A DNA stretch of 64,000 nucleotides from Paenibacillus sp. cl123. GTDB taxonomy: Bacteria; Bacillota; Bacilli; Paenibacillales; NBRC-103111. Shown here in pieces: positions 50,214 to 59,623 of this stretch; positions within the stretch are counted from its first letter, which is position 1, and every line of letters begins with the position of its first letter. The notes beneath the pieces were generated by a model. That model did no database searches. It worked only from the letters and a program-made list of their open reading frames with translations, and was not told where the DNA came from. The DNA lies in NCBI RefSeq assembly GCF_900101595.1, contig NZ_FMYY01000004.1, positions 186,001-250,000 of the forward strand, given 5' to 3'. The position numbers and the translations under genes were made by a program.

Positions 50214-52290
50214 GGATATGCTCTTGGAGATCGGGCTGGAGGAAGTGCCTGCCCGCTTCGTACGCGCTGCAATGGAGCAGCTGAAGGAGAAGACGGAGAA
50301 GTGGCTGGAGTCGAGCCGGCTCTCCCATGCGGGCGTTCAAGCTTATGCGACGCCGAGACGGCTGGCGGTGCTGGTCAGCGGCTTGGCCGACAAGCAGGAG
50401 GATGTCAGCGAAGAGGTGAAGGGGCCTGCCCGCAAGGTAGCGCTCGATGAGGCGGGCAACTGGAGCAAAGCCGCGCTGGGCTTCGCGCGCAGCCAGGGCT
50501 TGGCGCCGGAGGAGCTGTTCTTCCGCGAGCTTGGCGGCGTCGAATATGTATACGGGGTCAAAAGCAGCCAAGGCGTGGAGACGTCCTCTTTGCTGCCTGA
50601 AGCGCTCCCTGCGCTTGTCACCTCGCTGACATTTCCGAAAAATATGAGATGGGGCAGCTACGAGCTGCGGTATGTGCGTCCGATCCGCTGGCTGGTGGCG
50701 CTGCATGGCGAGGACATCGTTCCGTTCGAGATCACGGGCGTAGCCAGCGGCAATGTGACGCGCGGCCACCGCTTCCTCGGGCAAGACGCCGTTATCGGCA
50801 CGCCTGCCGACTATACGGCGAAGCTGAAGGAGCAGCATGTCATCGCGGACGTCGAGGAACGCCGGCAGGCGATTGAGGCGGGCATCGAGGCGCTTGCGGC
50901 CGAGCGGGGCTGGCATATCGCGGTCAAGGACGACCTGCTGGAGGAAGTGCTGTTCCTCGTCGAGACGCCAACGGTATTGACCGGCTCGTTCGATCCGGAC
51001 TTCCTGGCTATCCCGCAGGAAGTGCTGATTACCTCGATGCGAGAGCATCAGCGTTACTTCCCGGTGCTGGATGGCGAAGGACGTCTGCAGCCGCATTTCG
51101 TCACCGTCCGCAATGGAGACAGCCTTGCGCTCGATGTGGTGGCCAAGGGTAATGAAAAGGTGCTGCGCGCCCGTCTGTCCGACGCCAAATTTTTCTACGA
51201 GGAAGATAAAAAGCTCGTGATCGCGGATGCGCTCGCGAAGCTGGAAAATATCGTGTATCACGAAGAGCTGGGCACAGTGGCGGATAAGGTGCGCCGTATC
51301 CGCGCCATCTCGGATAAGCTCGCCGGACTGCTGCATGCAGACACAGCGGTTGCGGCCAAGGCAAGCAGAGCCGCGGATATATGCAAGTTCGATCTTGTCT
51401 CCCAGATGGTGTACGAATTTCCTGAGCTGCAGGGCATCATGGGCGAGGATTATGCGGGGATGGCTGGCGAGGATCTTGAGGTGGCGAAGGCCATCAACGA
51501 GCATTATTCGCCGCGCAACGCCGGAGATCAGCCTCCCGCATCGCTGGTGGGCGCGATCGTCGGCATTGCCGACAAGATCGATACGATCGCAGGCTGCTTC
51601 TCGATCGGGATCATTCCGACCGGCTCGCAGGACCCGTATGCGCTGCGCCGTCAAGCCGCAGGCATCGTCAGCACGCTGCTGGCCCACGGGCTGGAGCTGA
51701 CGCTTCCCGAGCTGTTTGACGCTGCGCTGGACGTTCACGCCGCGCGTGGCTTGAAGCGGGATGCTGCGGAGATTCGCCGGGATATGCTGGAGTTTTTCAC
51801 GCTGCGCGTGAAAAATGTGCTGTCGGAGAAAGGCGTCCGCTACGATATCGTTGACGCCGTACTCGGCGCAGGAGCGGCCGACGTGCGTCGCACGCTGCTT
51901 CGCGCAGAGGTGCTGGCCGCCGCTGCCGGCGAAGACGGCAAGGACACGCTGCGCAAGGCGGTAGAGTCGTTTAACCGCGTCTGCAACCTCGCGGCCAAGG
52001 CCGATTCGCGCGAGGTGAACGCCTCCTTGTTCGCGGAGACGGCGGAAGCTGACTTGCACCGGGCGTGGGAGCTTGTCCATGGACGTTTCGTCCAGGCGGT
52101 GTCCGCTGCGAAGCTGGATGAAGCGTTCGACCTGCTGGGTTCGCTCAGCGAGCCGATCACGGCATTTTTCGATGCGGTCATGGTTATGGCTGACGATGAA
52201 GCCGTTCGCCGCAACAGGCTGGCGCTGCTGGCAAATATTGCCGAAGATATCAAGGCGTTCGCCGATTTCTCGAAGCTGGTATCGAAGTAA
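50206..52290 (+). CDS. glyS: Glycyl-tRNA synthetase beta subunit
   Basis: A 694-residue beta chain containing the tRNA-binding domains, including an HD-like domain and a C-terminal anticodon-binding region (the DALR-type R-L-A-L-L-A-N-I). It begins [15 protein letters not shown]. Overlaps glyQ by 8 bp. An antisense frame of 666 codons spans the same DNA but is a GC-rich shadow. Terminator at 52322. Confidence 0.97.
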   Translation: MAKDMLLEIGLEEVPARFVRAAMEQLKEKTEKWLESSRLSHAGVQAYATPRRLAVLVSGLADKQEDVSEEVKGPARKVALDEAGNWSKAALGFARSQGLAPEELFFRELGGVEYVYGVKSSQGVETSSLLPEALPALVTSLTFPKNMRWGSYELRYVRPIRWLVALHGEDIVPFEITGVASGNVTRGHRFLGQDAVIGTPADYTAKLKEQHVIADVEERRQAIEAGIEALAAERGWHIAVKDDLLEEVLFLVETPTVLTGSFDPDFLAIPQEVLITSMREHQRYFPVLDGEGRLQPHFVTVRNGDSLALDVVAKGNEKVLRARLSDAKFFYEEDKKLVIADALAKLENIVYHEELGTVADKVRRIRAISDKLAGLLHADTAVAAKASRAADICKFDLVSQMVYEFPELQGIMGEDYAGMAGEDLEVAKAINEHYSPRNAGDQPPASLVGAIVGIADKIDTIAGCFSIGIIPTGSQDPYALRRQAAGIVSTLLAHGLELTLPELFDAALDVHAARGLKRDAAEIRRDMLEFFTLRVKNVLSEKGVRYDIVDAVLGAGAADVRRTLLRAEVLAAAAGEDGKDTLRKAVESFNRVCNLAAKADSREVNASLFAETAEADLHRAWELVHGRFVQAVSAAKLDEAFDLLGSLSEPITAFFDAVMVMADDEAVRRNRLALLANIAEDIKAFADFSKLVSK

Positions 52291-52321
52291 CCGGCGGGTA
52301 CGGGAGCTTGAATAAGGAAGG

Positions 52322-52354
52322 CCGGACCGTCCTCTGTGGCGGGTTCCGGTTTTT
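52322..52354 (+). terminator. terminator of glyQS
   Basis: CCGGACC (52322-52328) pairs with the GG(G)TTCCGG arm (52341-52349), followed by TTTTT. Confidence 0.75.
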
Positions 52355-52510
52355 CTTTTGGCTTCTGGCGCGCCGGCGGCCGGCGGCGAGCACTTGGGCG
52401 CTTCAGGCCGAGGCAGAGCAGCCCCTGCTCGGTGAGAACGGCGGTTTTGAATTCGCCGGCGGCGAACGATATAATGAGGATAAATCTGCTAGCCATAAGG
52501 AGACCTGATC

Positions 52511-53743
52511 ATGATCCCAACCGAAACTCAGTTAGACCATTATGCGGAGCTGGCCGTCAAGGTCGGCGTTAATGTGCAGGAGGGCCAGACGGTTGTCGTC
52601 ATGGCGCCGATCTCGGCGGCCAAGCTGGTTCGGCGAATTGTCGCCAGCGCATATCAGGCTGGCGCGCGTCATGTTCATGTCGAATACAACGACGAGGAAG
52701 TGGCGCTGATCAAATACCGCCTTGCTCCCGAGGAAGCGTTGGGCGAATATCCGATGTGGCGGGCCAAGTCGATGGAGGAATATGCGGAGAACGGAGCCGC
52801 CTTTATCCAGATCTATTCCCCGAATCCCGATCTGCTTAGCGGCGTCGATCCGGCTCGTGTCGGTGCGGCGACCAAGGCGGCGGCGACTGCGCTGAGCAAA
52901 TACCGGTCCTACCTGATGAATCACACCAATTCGTGGACCTTGATCTCGTACGCTACGCCGGAGTGGGCGGCCAAGGTGTTCCCGGGCCTGCCTGAGGATG
53001 AAGCGGTAACCAAGCTGTGGGAGAAGATTATCGATGCGACCCGTCTGGAAGCCGCGGACCCGATTCAGGCGTGGAAGGAGCATAACGCGACCCTGCTGCA
53101 GAAGGTGGACCAGTTGAACAGCAAGCGCTACAAGCAGCTGCGTTATGAAGCTACGGGCACAAGCCTGACGGTCGAGCTGCCGGATCAGCATGTGTGGCTG
53201 GGCGGAGCGAAGGGGAACGGCAAAGGCCATCTGTTCAACCCGAACATGCCGACGGAAGAAGTGTTCACGATGCCCCATAAGGACAGCGTGAACGGAACGG
53301 TCCGCAGCACCAAGCCGCTCAACTACAACGGACAGGTGATCGACGGATTTTCGCTGACGTTCAAGGACGGCAAGGTTGTCGATTTCACCGCCGAGCAGGG
53401 CAAGGAAGCGCTGGCCAAGATGCTGGAGACGGATGAGGGGGCGCTTTCGCTCGGAGAAATTGCGCTGGTGCCTCATGACTCGCCGATTTCGAACTCCAAC
53501 GTTATTTTCTACAACACATTGTTCGATGAAAATGCGTCCTGCCATCTGGCGCTCGGCCAGGCTTACCCGGTGAACCTGAGCGGAGGGACGGACATGACCC
53601 CGGAGGAACTGCTGGCTCATGGCGCAAACAGAAGCTTGATCCACGTTGACTTCATGATCGGCTCACCGGATATGAATATCGACGGCGTGACGCAAGACGG
53701 GAAGACGGAAGCTATTTTCCGGAACGGCAATTGGGCAATTTGA
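52511..53743 (+). CDS. Aminopeptidase, M29 family (AmpS/PepS-like)
   Basis: A 410-residue metal-dependent aminopeptidase. The M29 motif region P-T-E-E-V-F-T-M-P-H-K-D-S-V-N-G-T-V gives the first metal Glu (about residue 250); later ligands are in G-E-I-A-L-V, H-L-A-L-G-Q-A-Y and H-V-D-F-M-I-G. The length is typical. AGGAGACC precedes ATG 52511. It releases N-terminal amino acids from peptides in the cytoplasm. Ends at the terminator 53794. Confidence 0.95.
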   Translation: MIPTETQLDHYAELAVKVGVNVQEGQTVVVMAPISAAKLVRRIVASAYQAGARHVHVEYNDEEVALIKYRLAPEEALGEYPMWRAKSMEEYAENGAAFIQIYSPNPDLLSGVDPARVGAATKAAATALSKYRSYLMNHTNSWTLISYATPEWAAKVFPGLPEDEAVTKLWEKIIDATRLEAADPIQAWKEHNATLLQKVDQLNSKRYKQLRYEATGTSLTVELPDQHVWLGGAKGNGKGHLFNPNMPTEEVFTMPHKDSVNGTVRSTKPLNYNGQVIDGFSLTFKDGKVVDFTAEQGKEALAKMLETDEGALSLGEIALVPHDSPISNSNVIFYNTLFDENASCHLALGQAYPVNLSGGTDMTPEELLAHGANRSLIHVDFMIGSPDMNIDGVTQDGKTEAIFRNGNWAI

Positions 53744-53793
53744 GAAGTCATACGAGGAAGTTCCCCCAAGCTTAAGCTTCGCGGGGATAAACG

Positions 53794-53826
53794 ACAGGCT
53801 GCCGGTCTTAGGACCGTGCAGCCTGT
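53794..53826. terminator. bidirectional terminator, aminopeptidase and arsB
   Basis: ACAGGCTGCCGGTC (53794-53807) and GACCG-T-GCAGCCTGT (53812-53826), loop TTAG, one bulge. Confidence 0.85.
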
Positions 53827-53907
53827 TGGCGCGTGGTATGGATGGTCATGCCTGGTCAAGCACGTTTTTGCTGCAGCCGTCGGTGCAGCTTGGGGGCTGA
53901 GCTACAT

Positions 53908-55200
53908 TCACCCAATCAGCAGCAGCCACAGATACAGACTGGCGAGCGTAACGAGCAGCACGGGCACCGTGAGGACGATGCCGGTCTTGAAATAATAGCC
54001 CCAGGTGATACGTACGCCCTTGCGGGAGAGGACATGCAGCCAGATCAAGGTGGCGAGCGAGCCGATCGGAGTAATCTTGGGTCCCAGGTCGGAGCCGATC
54101 ACATTGGCATAAATAAGCGCTTCGCGGATCAGTCCGTCCGTGGCGGTCCCTTGGATAGCGAGGGCGTCTATCATGACGGTAGGCAGGTTATTCATCGCGG
54201 AGGAAAGCACGGCCGCGATGACGCCCGATCCGATGGCAGCGGTGAACAGCCCTCGATCGCCGGTCCATTGGAACAGTTGACCCAACTGGTCGGTCAATCC
54301 GACATTACGCAAGCCGTACACGACCACATACATCCCGATGGAGAAGACGACGATTGTCCAAGGCGCGTCCTTCAAGATCTGAACGGTGCGAATATGGGGA
54401 CTTTGTCTGGCGAGCAGCAGAAATACCAGGGCTGCGGCTCCGGTGAGCAGGGAGACCGGGACCTGAATCAGCTCGCTCGACAAGTAAGCGATGAGCAGCA
54501 CCGCCAGCACGACCCAGGATAACCGGAATAACCGCATATCCTTAACAGCTTCGATAGGCGCTCTCGTATGCAGGGCTTCATAGCGGGCAGGAATCGTCCG
54601 GCGGAAGCAGAGGAACAGCATCAGCAGGCTGGCGGCAACCGAAATGATGGCGGGCACGATCATCCTGCCGGCATATTCGACGAATCCGATGGCGAAGAAG
54701 TCGGCAGATACGATGTTCACCAGGTTGCTGATCACAAGCGGAAGAGAGGCCGTATCCGATATAAATCCGCTTGCCATGACAAAGGGCAGAACCATCCGCT
54801 CGTCGAATCGCAGCGATCTTACAACGGCCAGTACGATCGGCGTCAATATCAGCGCCGCCCCGTCATTGGCGAAAACGGTTGCCACGGCCGCCCCCAGCAA
54901 AATGACGTAGACGAACAGCAGCTTTCCGTTTTCCCCGGCGAAACGAACCATATGCAAAGCCGCCCATTCAAAAAATCCGATCTCGTCCAGGATAAGTGAA
55001 ATAATGATAAGCGCTACGAAGGTAAGCGTGGCATTCCAAACGATCCCGGTTACCTCCCCGACGTCTTGCAGGGAGACCACGCCCAGCAGCAGAGCCAGAA
55101 CCGCGCCCCCCGAGGCGGACCAGCCGATGGAAAGCCCCCTCGGCTGCCAGATGACTAAAACAAGCGTAACCAGAAAAATAACAATAGCGATTGCCAGCAT
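53908..55200 (-). CDS. ArsB-type arsenite efflux transporter
   Basis: A 430-residue, 11-12 helix ion transporter of the ArsB/NhaD superfamily. [27 protein letters not shown] and [10 protein letters not shown] are the ArsB signature regions; [15 protein letters not shown] lies near the end. ATG 55200 is preceded by GGGGAGGA; 15 upstream codons are open but unsupported. Length matches ArsB. No arsR or arsC is adjacent. Confidence 0.92.
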   Translation of the reverse strand: MLAIAIVIFLVTLVLVIWQPRGLSIGWSASGGAVLALLLGVVSLQDVGEVTGIVWNATLTFVALIIISLILDEIGFFEWAALHMVRFAGENGKLLFVYVILLGAAVATVFANDGAALILTPIVLAVVRSLRFDERMVLPFVMASGFISDTASLPLVISNLVNIVSADFFAIGFVEYAGRMIVPAIISVAASLLMLFLCFRRTIPARYEALHTRAPIEAVKDMRLFRLSWVVLAVLLIAYLSSELIQVPVSLLTGAAALVFLLLARQSPHIRTVQILKDAPWTIVVFSIGMYVVVYGLRNVGLTDQLGQLFQWTGDRGLFTAAIGSGVIAAVLSSAMNNLPTVMIDALAIQGTATDGLIREALIYANVIGSDLGPKITPIGSLATLIWLHVLSRKGVRITWGYYFKTGIVLTVPVLLVTLASLYLWLLLIG

Positions 55201-55409
55201 AAATCCTCCCCTGTTTCTCTTTGCTTTGTCCAAGCGACCTGCCATATACCCGCCTGGGCAAATGCTAAACAGGATACATTATACATCGATTATCGGATAA
55301 GTAAATCATAATGTATGGCGCTTCTCAGATCGTGAGGGGTATCTTAAATGATAGCTGTCTGGGAAAGCTAGCAGCTCACAGAGAGGACTGAATCCGGTGG
55401 CTGCGACGG

Positions 55410-55689
55410 TGGTGCCTTCGTCATCGCGCTGATTGTGCTGCTGAAGCTGCTGCAGAAATATAAGCAATCCCCCGTTATTAAAGGCATGACGCTGCTCGTG
55501 CAGCCGGTTATCGCCGTCATGATGCTGCTGATCACCTGGAGCAGCTCCGTCGAGTCCACTTCGACGATCGGCTATTTGCAGTTTATCGGCATTGCGGCCG
55601 TTTCTTTTTACCTTATTCAGATCCGTAAAATTCACCCGGCGCTGGTTATAGTGACTGCGTTCGTGTATGGAGGCGTATTTCTTTCGTAG
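55410..55689 (+). pseudogene. chrA (chromate transporter) C-terminal remnant
   Basis: About 93 codons that read as the end of a ChrA-type transporter: F-V-I-A-L-I-V-L-L-K-L-L-Q-K-Y-K, then a M-T-L-L-V-Q-P-V-I-A-V-M-M helix and K-I-H-P-A-L-V-I-V-T-A-F-V-Y-G-G-V-F-L. The N-terminal half and a start are missing, and the sequence upstream of about 55410 does not continue the family. A metal-resistance relic beside ArsB. Confidence 0.78.
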
Positions 55690-56000
55690 AAATGGTGCTA
55701 AGGTGTTGGTGATGCAGAGCGGCATGATGGCAAGGGATGAGGAACTGCTTGTTATTAAACGTGTTATAAAAAATGACATTATTATCTGGATGTTTTATAT
55801 TTCATGTTTTGATTCTAGGTTTTTTTATTTAAAATCAGGAAGTTTTTATGAAGTTTTTTATAAAACCTTCATAAACATTACATGTATTGAGATGAGAATA
55901 TAAAATTATCGTTGATAATTTTGTATTGTTATTTTATTATGTAATAAAAAATAACATATATTTGACTTGAGTAAATGGCAAGGGGGAGGTAGGGTGAGGG
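55690..56000. promoter_or_regulatory. AT-rich island with three inverted repeats
   Basis: About 230 bp (55750-55980) have roughly a quarter G+C, against well over half in the surrounding genes. Inverted repeats: a GAAG-T-run/AAAACCTTC hairpin at 55849-55870, AAAATTATC/GATAATTTT at 55902-55922 (three-base loop), and TTATTTTATTA/TAATAAAAAATAA at 55929-55954. No frame is convincing. It is the 5' region of the adenosine deaminase-like gene. Confidence 0.7.
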
Positions 56001-57059
56001 ATGAAAGTTCGCATTCAACATGAATTGCTGACTCGTCTGCCCAAGGTGGATCTGCATCTGCACTTGGATGGGAGTGTGAAGCCTGCAACGGTGCTGGAGC
56101 TTGCGAAGGAACAAGGGATTGGACTGTCTGATACGGAGATAGAGAAGATGGAACACTTGTCGCAGTTGGATGAGCCGGACGCCGCCGGGCACGAGGGCCG
56201 GGGGAGCCTGGATTTCGCGCTCCCATTTCTGCAAACGTCGGGCGCTCTGGAGCGGGCGGCTTATGAGGCGGTGGAGCAGGCTTCACTCCATCGTTGTCAG
56301 TATATCGAGGTTCGATTCGCTCCGCAGCTTCATCGCCATAAGGGTCTATCTGTCGATGAGATCATTCAAGCGGTCTGCCGCGGATTAAGACAAGGGGAGA
56401 CAGCATGCGGGGTGAAGGCCAGGGCGATACTGATCTGCCTAAGAGGCCACTCTTATATGATGAACGCCGCTGTTGTCGAAGCAGCCCAGCGGTTTATGGA
56501 CCAAGGTGTCGTCGCGGTCGATTTGGCTGGAGAGGAGACCGCTTGCCCGACAGTGCAATTTCGCACTTTATTTACGATCGCCAAACGTCAAGGCACCCCG
56601 ATTACGATCCATGTCGACGGGACCGCGGGCACGGCTAACATTTACGAAGCGGTGAAGGAGCTTGGGGCGGCAAGGATTGGACACGGGGGGCTGCTCTTGG
56701 AGGATGCGCGGACCTTGGAACTGGTAAGAGAGCTGCAAATTCCGCTTGAGATGTGTCCGGTCAGCGATAGGCAGACGAAGACTGCTCCTCTTCCAGAAGC
56801 TTATTCGATCAAGCAACTGCTGGATTGGGGGATTCCTGTGACTGTGAATACGGATAATACGACCATGTCCGGGACGAATATTACGAAGGAATATCTTCGT
56901 TTGGCCGATCAATGTAAATTGACGACGAAGGAAATCGCACGCATTATTTTAAATGGCGTCAATGCGGCTTTTTTGGAGGAAAACGAGAAACTCAGTCTGA
57001 AGGAGCGATTTCTCCGCGATTTTAAGCGGGAAGGACTTTTGTTGCCGAATACATGGTGA
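56001..57059 (+). CDS. Adenosine deaminase-family protein with altered catalytic motif
   Basis: A 352-residue ADA-family TIM barrel. Zinc ligands are recognisable: D-L-H-L-H-L-D-G-S at the N-terminus, the His of I-T-I-H-V, and Asp of V-N-T-D-N. The R-I-G-H-G motif (catalytic His) is present. The usual H-A-G-E motif reads H-V-D-G-T-A-G, so the Glu that protonates the purine is replaced by Gly, with an Asp one position before. The protein may be inactive on adenosine or act on another purine-like compound. ATG 56001 follows GGGGGAGG and GGTGAGGG. Confidence 0.88.
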   Translation: MKVRIQHELLTRLPKVDLHLHLDGSVKPATVLELAKEQGIGLSDTEIEKMEHLSQLDEPDAAGHEGRGSLDFALPFLQTSGALERAAYEAVEQASLHRCQYIEVRFAPQLHRHKGLSVDEIIQAVCRGLRQGETACGVKARAILICLRGHSYMMNAAVVEAAQRFMDQGVVAVDLAGEETACPTVQFRTLFTIAKRQGTPITIHVDGTAGTANIYEAVKELGAARIGHGGLLLEDARTLELVRELQIPLEMCPVSDRQTKTAPLPEAYSIKQLLDWGIPVTVNTDNTTMSGTNITKEYLRLADQCKLTTKEIARIILNGVNAAFLEENEKLSLKERFLRDFKREGLLLPNTW

Positions 57060-57273
57060 GCGGACGGGAACGAACGATTGGACGAGAGTCCGAATAGAGA
57101 AGTATTGGTTCCGTACTCAGTTGAAACGAAGATTGGATAAATGTTCGCCAGGTAGACAATTTGGGTATGATGTTAAAATTAGTAAATAGGTTGTGAAGCA
57201 CACACCGCACATTCAGGTACATCATGTACGCCGGATCGTGCGGTTTTTTATGTCTCATGGGAGGGAGAGGCTT
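57060..57273. other. gap with terminator after the ADA-like gene
   Basis: ACCGCAC (57204-57210) and GTGCGGT (57238-57244), with an inner GTAC...GTAC pair, followed by TTTTT, form a terminator about 145 bp after the ADA stop. Nothing else was seen. Confidence 0.65.
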
Positions 57274-57348
57274 ATGTTTCAAGCGATGGATGATAGGCGC
57301 TTCGGCCTGATCCGCACTGCCGCGGCATGCTTGGTATCCTCCAGGTAA
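57274..57348 (+). CDS. 24-codon leader ORF upstream of hxlA
   Basis: ATG 57274 to TAA 57348 encodes 24 residues and is preceded by an exceptionally strong GGGAGGGAGAGG (57259-57270). It lies just before the candidate HxlR operator. It may be a leader peptide or a chance frame. Confidence 0.35.
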   Translation: MFQAMDDRRFGLIRTAAACLVSSR

Positions 57349-57400
57349 CTACACCACTTGAAAGTGCGTACTTCCTAATCCGGCAGGTAGGGGGTACAAT
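57349..57400 (+). promoter_or_regulatory. hxlAB promoter with candidate HxlR operator
   Basis: A dyad CACTTGAAAGTG (57355-57366), with outer TAC/GTA, precedes a poor -35 (TTCCTA, 57372-57377), a 17-bp spacer and TACAAT (57395-57400). A site just upstream of a weak -35 fits a transcription activator such as HxlR. Confidence 0.55.
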
Positions 57401-57447
57401 GAGCCGTGTAAAGAAACAATATATGGTTCATAGGGAGAGATCATAAG

Positions 57448-58080
57448 ATGGAACTTCAACTGGCACTCGATCTGGTGGACATTCCCGGAGCGAAGCAAGT
57501 GGTGGCCGAGGTGGCCGAATATGTGGATATTGTGGAGATCGGTACGCCGGTCGTCATTAACGAAGGGCTGCGGGCCGTCAAAGAAATCAAGGAGGCGTTC
57601 CCTTCGCTGCGCGTATTGGCGGATTTGAAAATTATGGATGCCGGCGGCTATGAAGTGATGAAGGCTTCCGAGGCGGGCGCCGATATCATCACGGTGCTAG
57701 GAGTGTCGGATGATTCCACCATTAAGGGCGCGGTTGAGGAAGCGGCCAAACAGGGCAAGAAGATCATGGTCGATATGATCAATGTCAAGGATATTGAAGG
57801 AAGAGCGGCGGAAATCGATGCGCTCGGCGTAGACTACATCTGCGTGCATTCCGGTTACGATCATCAGGCCGACGGCAAAAATTCCTTCGAAGAGCTGGCT
57901 GCGATCAAGCGCGTCGTGAAGCAAGCCAAGACAGCCATAGCCGGAGGCATCAAGCTGAATACGCTGCCTGAGGTGATCAAGGCGAATCCGGATCTGGTCA
58001 TTGTAGGAGGCGGCATTACCGGCCTGGAGGACAAGAAGACAGCCGCGGCCGAAATGAAGCGATTGGTTAGTCAAGCCTAA
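57448..58080 (+). CDS. hxlA: 3-hexulose-6-phosphate synthase
   Basis: A 210-residue aldolase of the orotidine-5'-phosphate decarboxylase fold that joins formaldehyde and ribulose 5-phosphate. It has L-D-L-V-D-I-P-G-A near the start, D-L-K-I-M-D-A-G-G-Y-E with the catalytic Asp-x-Lys-x-x-Asp, and V-H-S-G-Y-D-H-Q-A-D-G-K. The start follows AGGGAGAG. hxlB begins 4 bp after the stop. Used for formaldehyde detoxification or assimilation. Confidence 0.96.
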   Translation: MELQLALDLVDIPGAKQVVAEVAEYVDIVEIGTPVVINEGLRAVKEIKEAFPSLRVLADLKIMDAGGYEVMKASEAGADIITVLGVSDDSTIKGAVEEAAKQGKKIMVDMINVKDIEGRAAEIDALGVDYICVHSGYDHQADGKNSFEELAAIKRVVKQAKTAIAGGIKLNTLPEVIKANPDLVIVGGGITGLEDKKTAAAEMKRLVSQA

Positions 58081-58084
58081 CTCC

Positions 58085-58642
58085 ATGCAAATCAATCAAT
58101 ATACCGTTGAAATTGTCAAGGAGCTTCAGCTCTCGGCTGCGCAGATTGCAGCGGAAGAAGCCGAGAAGCTGGCCCGGCTGCTGTTGTCCGCCGATCGGGT
58201 ATTTCTCGCGGGAGCGGGCAGGTCCGGACTGATGGGACGCGCTTTCGCGATGCGGCTGATGCATATGGGCTTGCAGGCTTATGTGGTAGGGGAAACGGTA
58301 ACGCCGGGCATTGCGGCAAACGATGTGCTTGTGATCGGATCCGGCTCGGGGGAAACGAAAAGCCTCGTGTCGATGGTTCACAAGGCGAAGGAGCTGGGCG
58401 CCGCAGTCGCCCTGGTGACGACCGCTCCGGAGTCTGCAATCGGCCGGCTCGCATCCGCTTCGGTCAAGCTGCCGGGCTTGCCCAAAGACCGGTTGGATGG
58501 CAGCGTGACTACCGTTCAGCCGATGGCTTCCTTATTCGAACAGACGCTGCTGCTCTTCTATGACTCCGTTATTCTGCGGATGATGGAGCTGAAGGGCTTG
58601 TCCTCAGATATGATGTACGCCAGGCACGCCAATCTCGAATAA
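58085..58642 (+). CDS. hxlB: 6-phospho-3-hexuloisomerase
   Basis: A 185-residue SIS-domain isomerase, normal length, which converts hexulose 6-phosphate to fructose 6-phosphate. Motifs: F-L-A-G-A-G-R-S-G-L-M-G-R-A-F-A-M-R-L-M-H-M-G, V-I-G-S-G-S-G-E-T and the C-terminal Q-P-M-A-S-L-F-E-Q. Start 4 bp after hxlA. A terminator follows at 58691. Confidence 0.96.
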   Translation: MQINQYTVEIVKELQLSAAQIAAEEAEKLARLLLSADRVFLAGAGRSGLMGRAFAMRLMHMGLQAYVVGETVTPGIAANDVLVIGSGSGETKSLVSMVHKAKELGAAVALVTTAPESAIGRLASASVKLPGLPKDRLDGSVTTVQPMASLFEQTLLLFYDSVILRMMELKGLSSDMMYARHANLE

Positions 58643-58690
58643 AAAGGCATTCTGTTCCGCCTATGGGACAGACCAAGCATGCTCTCAGCA

Positions 58691-58716
58691 GCCTCGCGGA
58701 TTTCCGTGGGGCTTTT
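58691..58716 (+). terminator. terminator of hxlAB
   Basis: GCCTCGCGG (58691-58699) and CCGTGGGGC (58704-58712), fully paired with two wobbles, loop ATTT, then TTTT. Confidence 0.85.
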
Positions 58717-58823
58717 GCGCAGGTCGGGGGCCGGCGAGCTTCCGGTTCCTTGCTGAAGGTTATGGCCTTTGTACCCGGCACGATCATCCTATATACTATA
58801 ATAACAAAGAGGAGTGAGGGTAC

Positions 58824-59243
58824 ATGGCTAGCGAGGTCAAGGAACGGATTAATTTAGCGGAAATCAATTGTGAAAAGGAACTGACGCTGGCCGTCATCGG
58901 AGGCAAGTGGAAGCTGATCATTTTATGGCATCTCGGATTGGAAGGAACGAAGCGGTTCAGTGAATTGAAGAAGCTGATACCGCATATTACGCAGAAAATG
59001 CTGACCAACCAGCTCCGGGAGCTGGAAGAGGATAAGCTCGTCTACCGGAAGGTGTATCCGGAGGTTCCGCCGCGCGTGGAATACTCGCTGACCGGGTATG
59101 GCGAGAGCTTGATGCCGGTGCTGAAGATGATGTACAGCTGGGGAAAAAGCTACGGCGAGCAGGTGATCTGGAAGGAAGGCCGTCCGGGCGGACATCAGGC
59201 CGCTCTATTGGAGCGGCGCGATGAACATGGCTTCATTTCCTAG
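58824..59243 (+). CDS. hxlR: HxlR-family transcription regulator
   Basis: A 139-residue winged-helix protein of the HxlR/DUF24 family: [23 protein letters not shown], then [25 protein letters not shown]. Cys at position 17 is the conserved family Cys. It lies downstream of hxlAB in the same direction, with its own region (TATAAT at 58797-58802) and GAGGAG ribosome site. Position next to hxlAB makes the symbol likely; binding is inferred. Confidence 0.88.
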   Translation: MASEVKERINLAEINCEKELTLAVIGGKWKLIILWHLGLEGTKRFSELKKLIPHITQKMLTNQLRELEEDKLVYRKVYPEVPPRVEYSLTGYGESLMPVLKMMYSWGKSYGEQVIWKEGRPGGHQAALLERRDEHGFIS

Positions 59244-59360
59244 CATCAAGTTAATGACGAAATAAAACAGCGGAGAAAACAAAACGACGACGAATAGCAG
59301 CACGAGGAGCGGAAAGCCTTTATACGGCTGGTATTGGGTTTGATTGTTTTTGACTTCCAT
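59205..59360 (-). CDS. Small membrane protein overlapping hxlR
   Basis: A 51-residue protein with one long hydrophobic helix ([20 protein letters not shown]). ATG 59360 follows AAAGGGGA at about 9 bp. Its 3' end overlaps the 3' end of hxlR by 39 bp, so the two are convergent. Function unknown. Confidence 0.7.
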   Translation of the reverse strand: MEVKNNQTQYQPYKGFPLLVLLFVVVLFSPLFYFVINLMLGNEAMFIAPLQ

Positions 59361-59573
59361 CGGTTCATTCCCCTTTTCATGAAATAGCGGATTTTTATAC
59401 GGCAAGTGTAGCTGACTTTCGGACGGATGTAAGTGATGTAGATCACATGTCACGCCGCCTTCGAATCGGCCTATACCCGTAATCTAAACGATCGGCCGGA
59501 TTTAGTAACCATCCATTGAGCGTCTTTTTTCCCCATCCAGTTGGCCGGCTCAACAGGCGGAGAGCACAGGAGG

Positions 59574-59623
59574 GAACAGCAAATAACCTGATGGACGTTT
59601 ATCCATCAGGTTATTTGCTGTTC
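59574..59623. terminator. 22-bp perfect hairpin at the MocR stop
   Basis: Arms 59574-59595 and 59602-59623 pair over 22 bp with a six-base loop. The right arm overlaps the stop codon of the MocR gene by two bases. Confidence 0.85.

Noticed and set aside
50080..52080. 666-codon minus-strand frame across glyS
   Set aside because: glyS is unambiguous; the antisense frame only reflects its codon composition.
55667..55903. 78-codon frame in the AT-rich island
   Set aside because: Begins inside the chrA remnant, has no ribosome site and reflects AT-rich composition.
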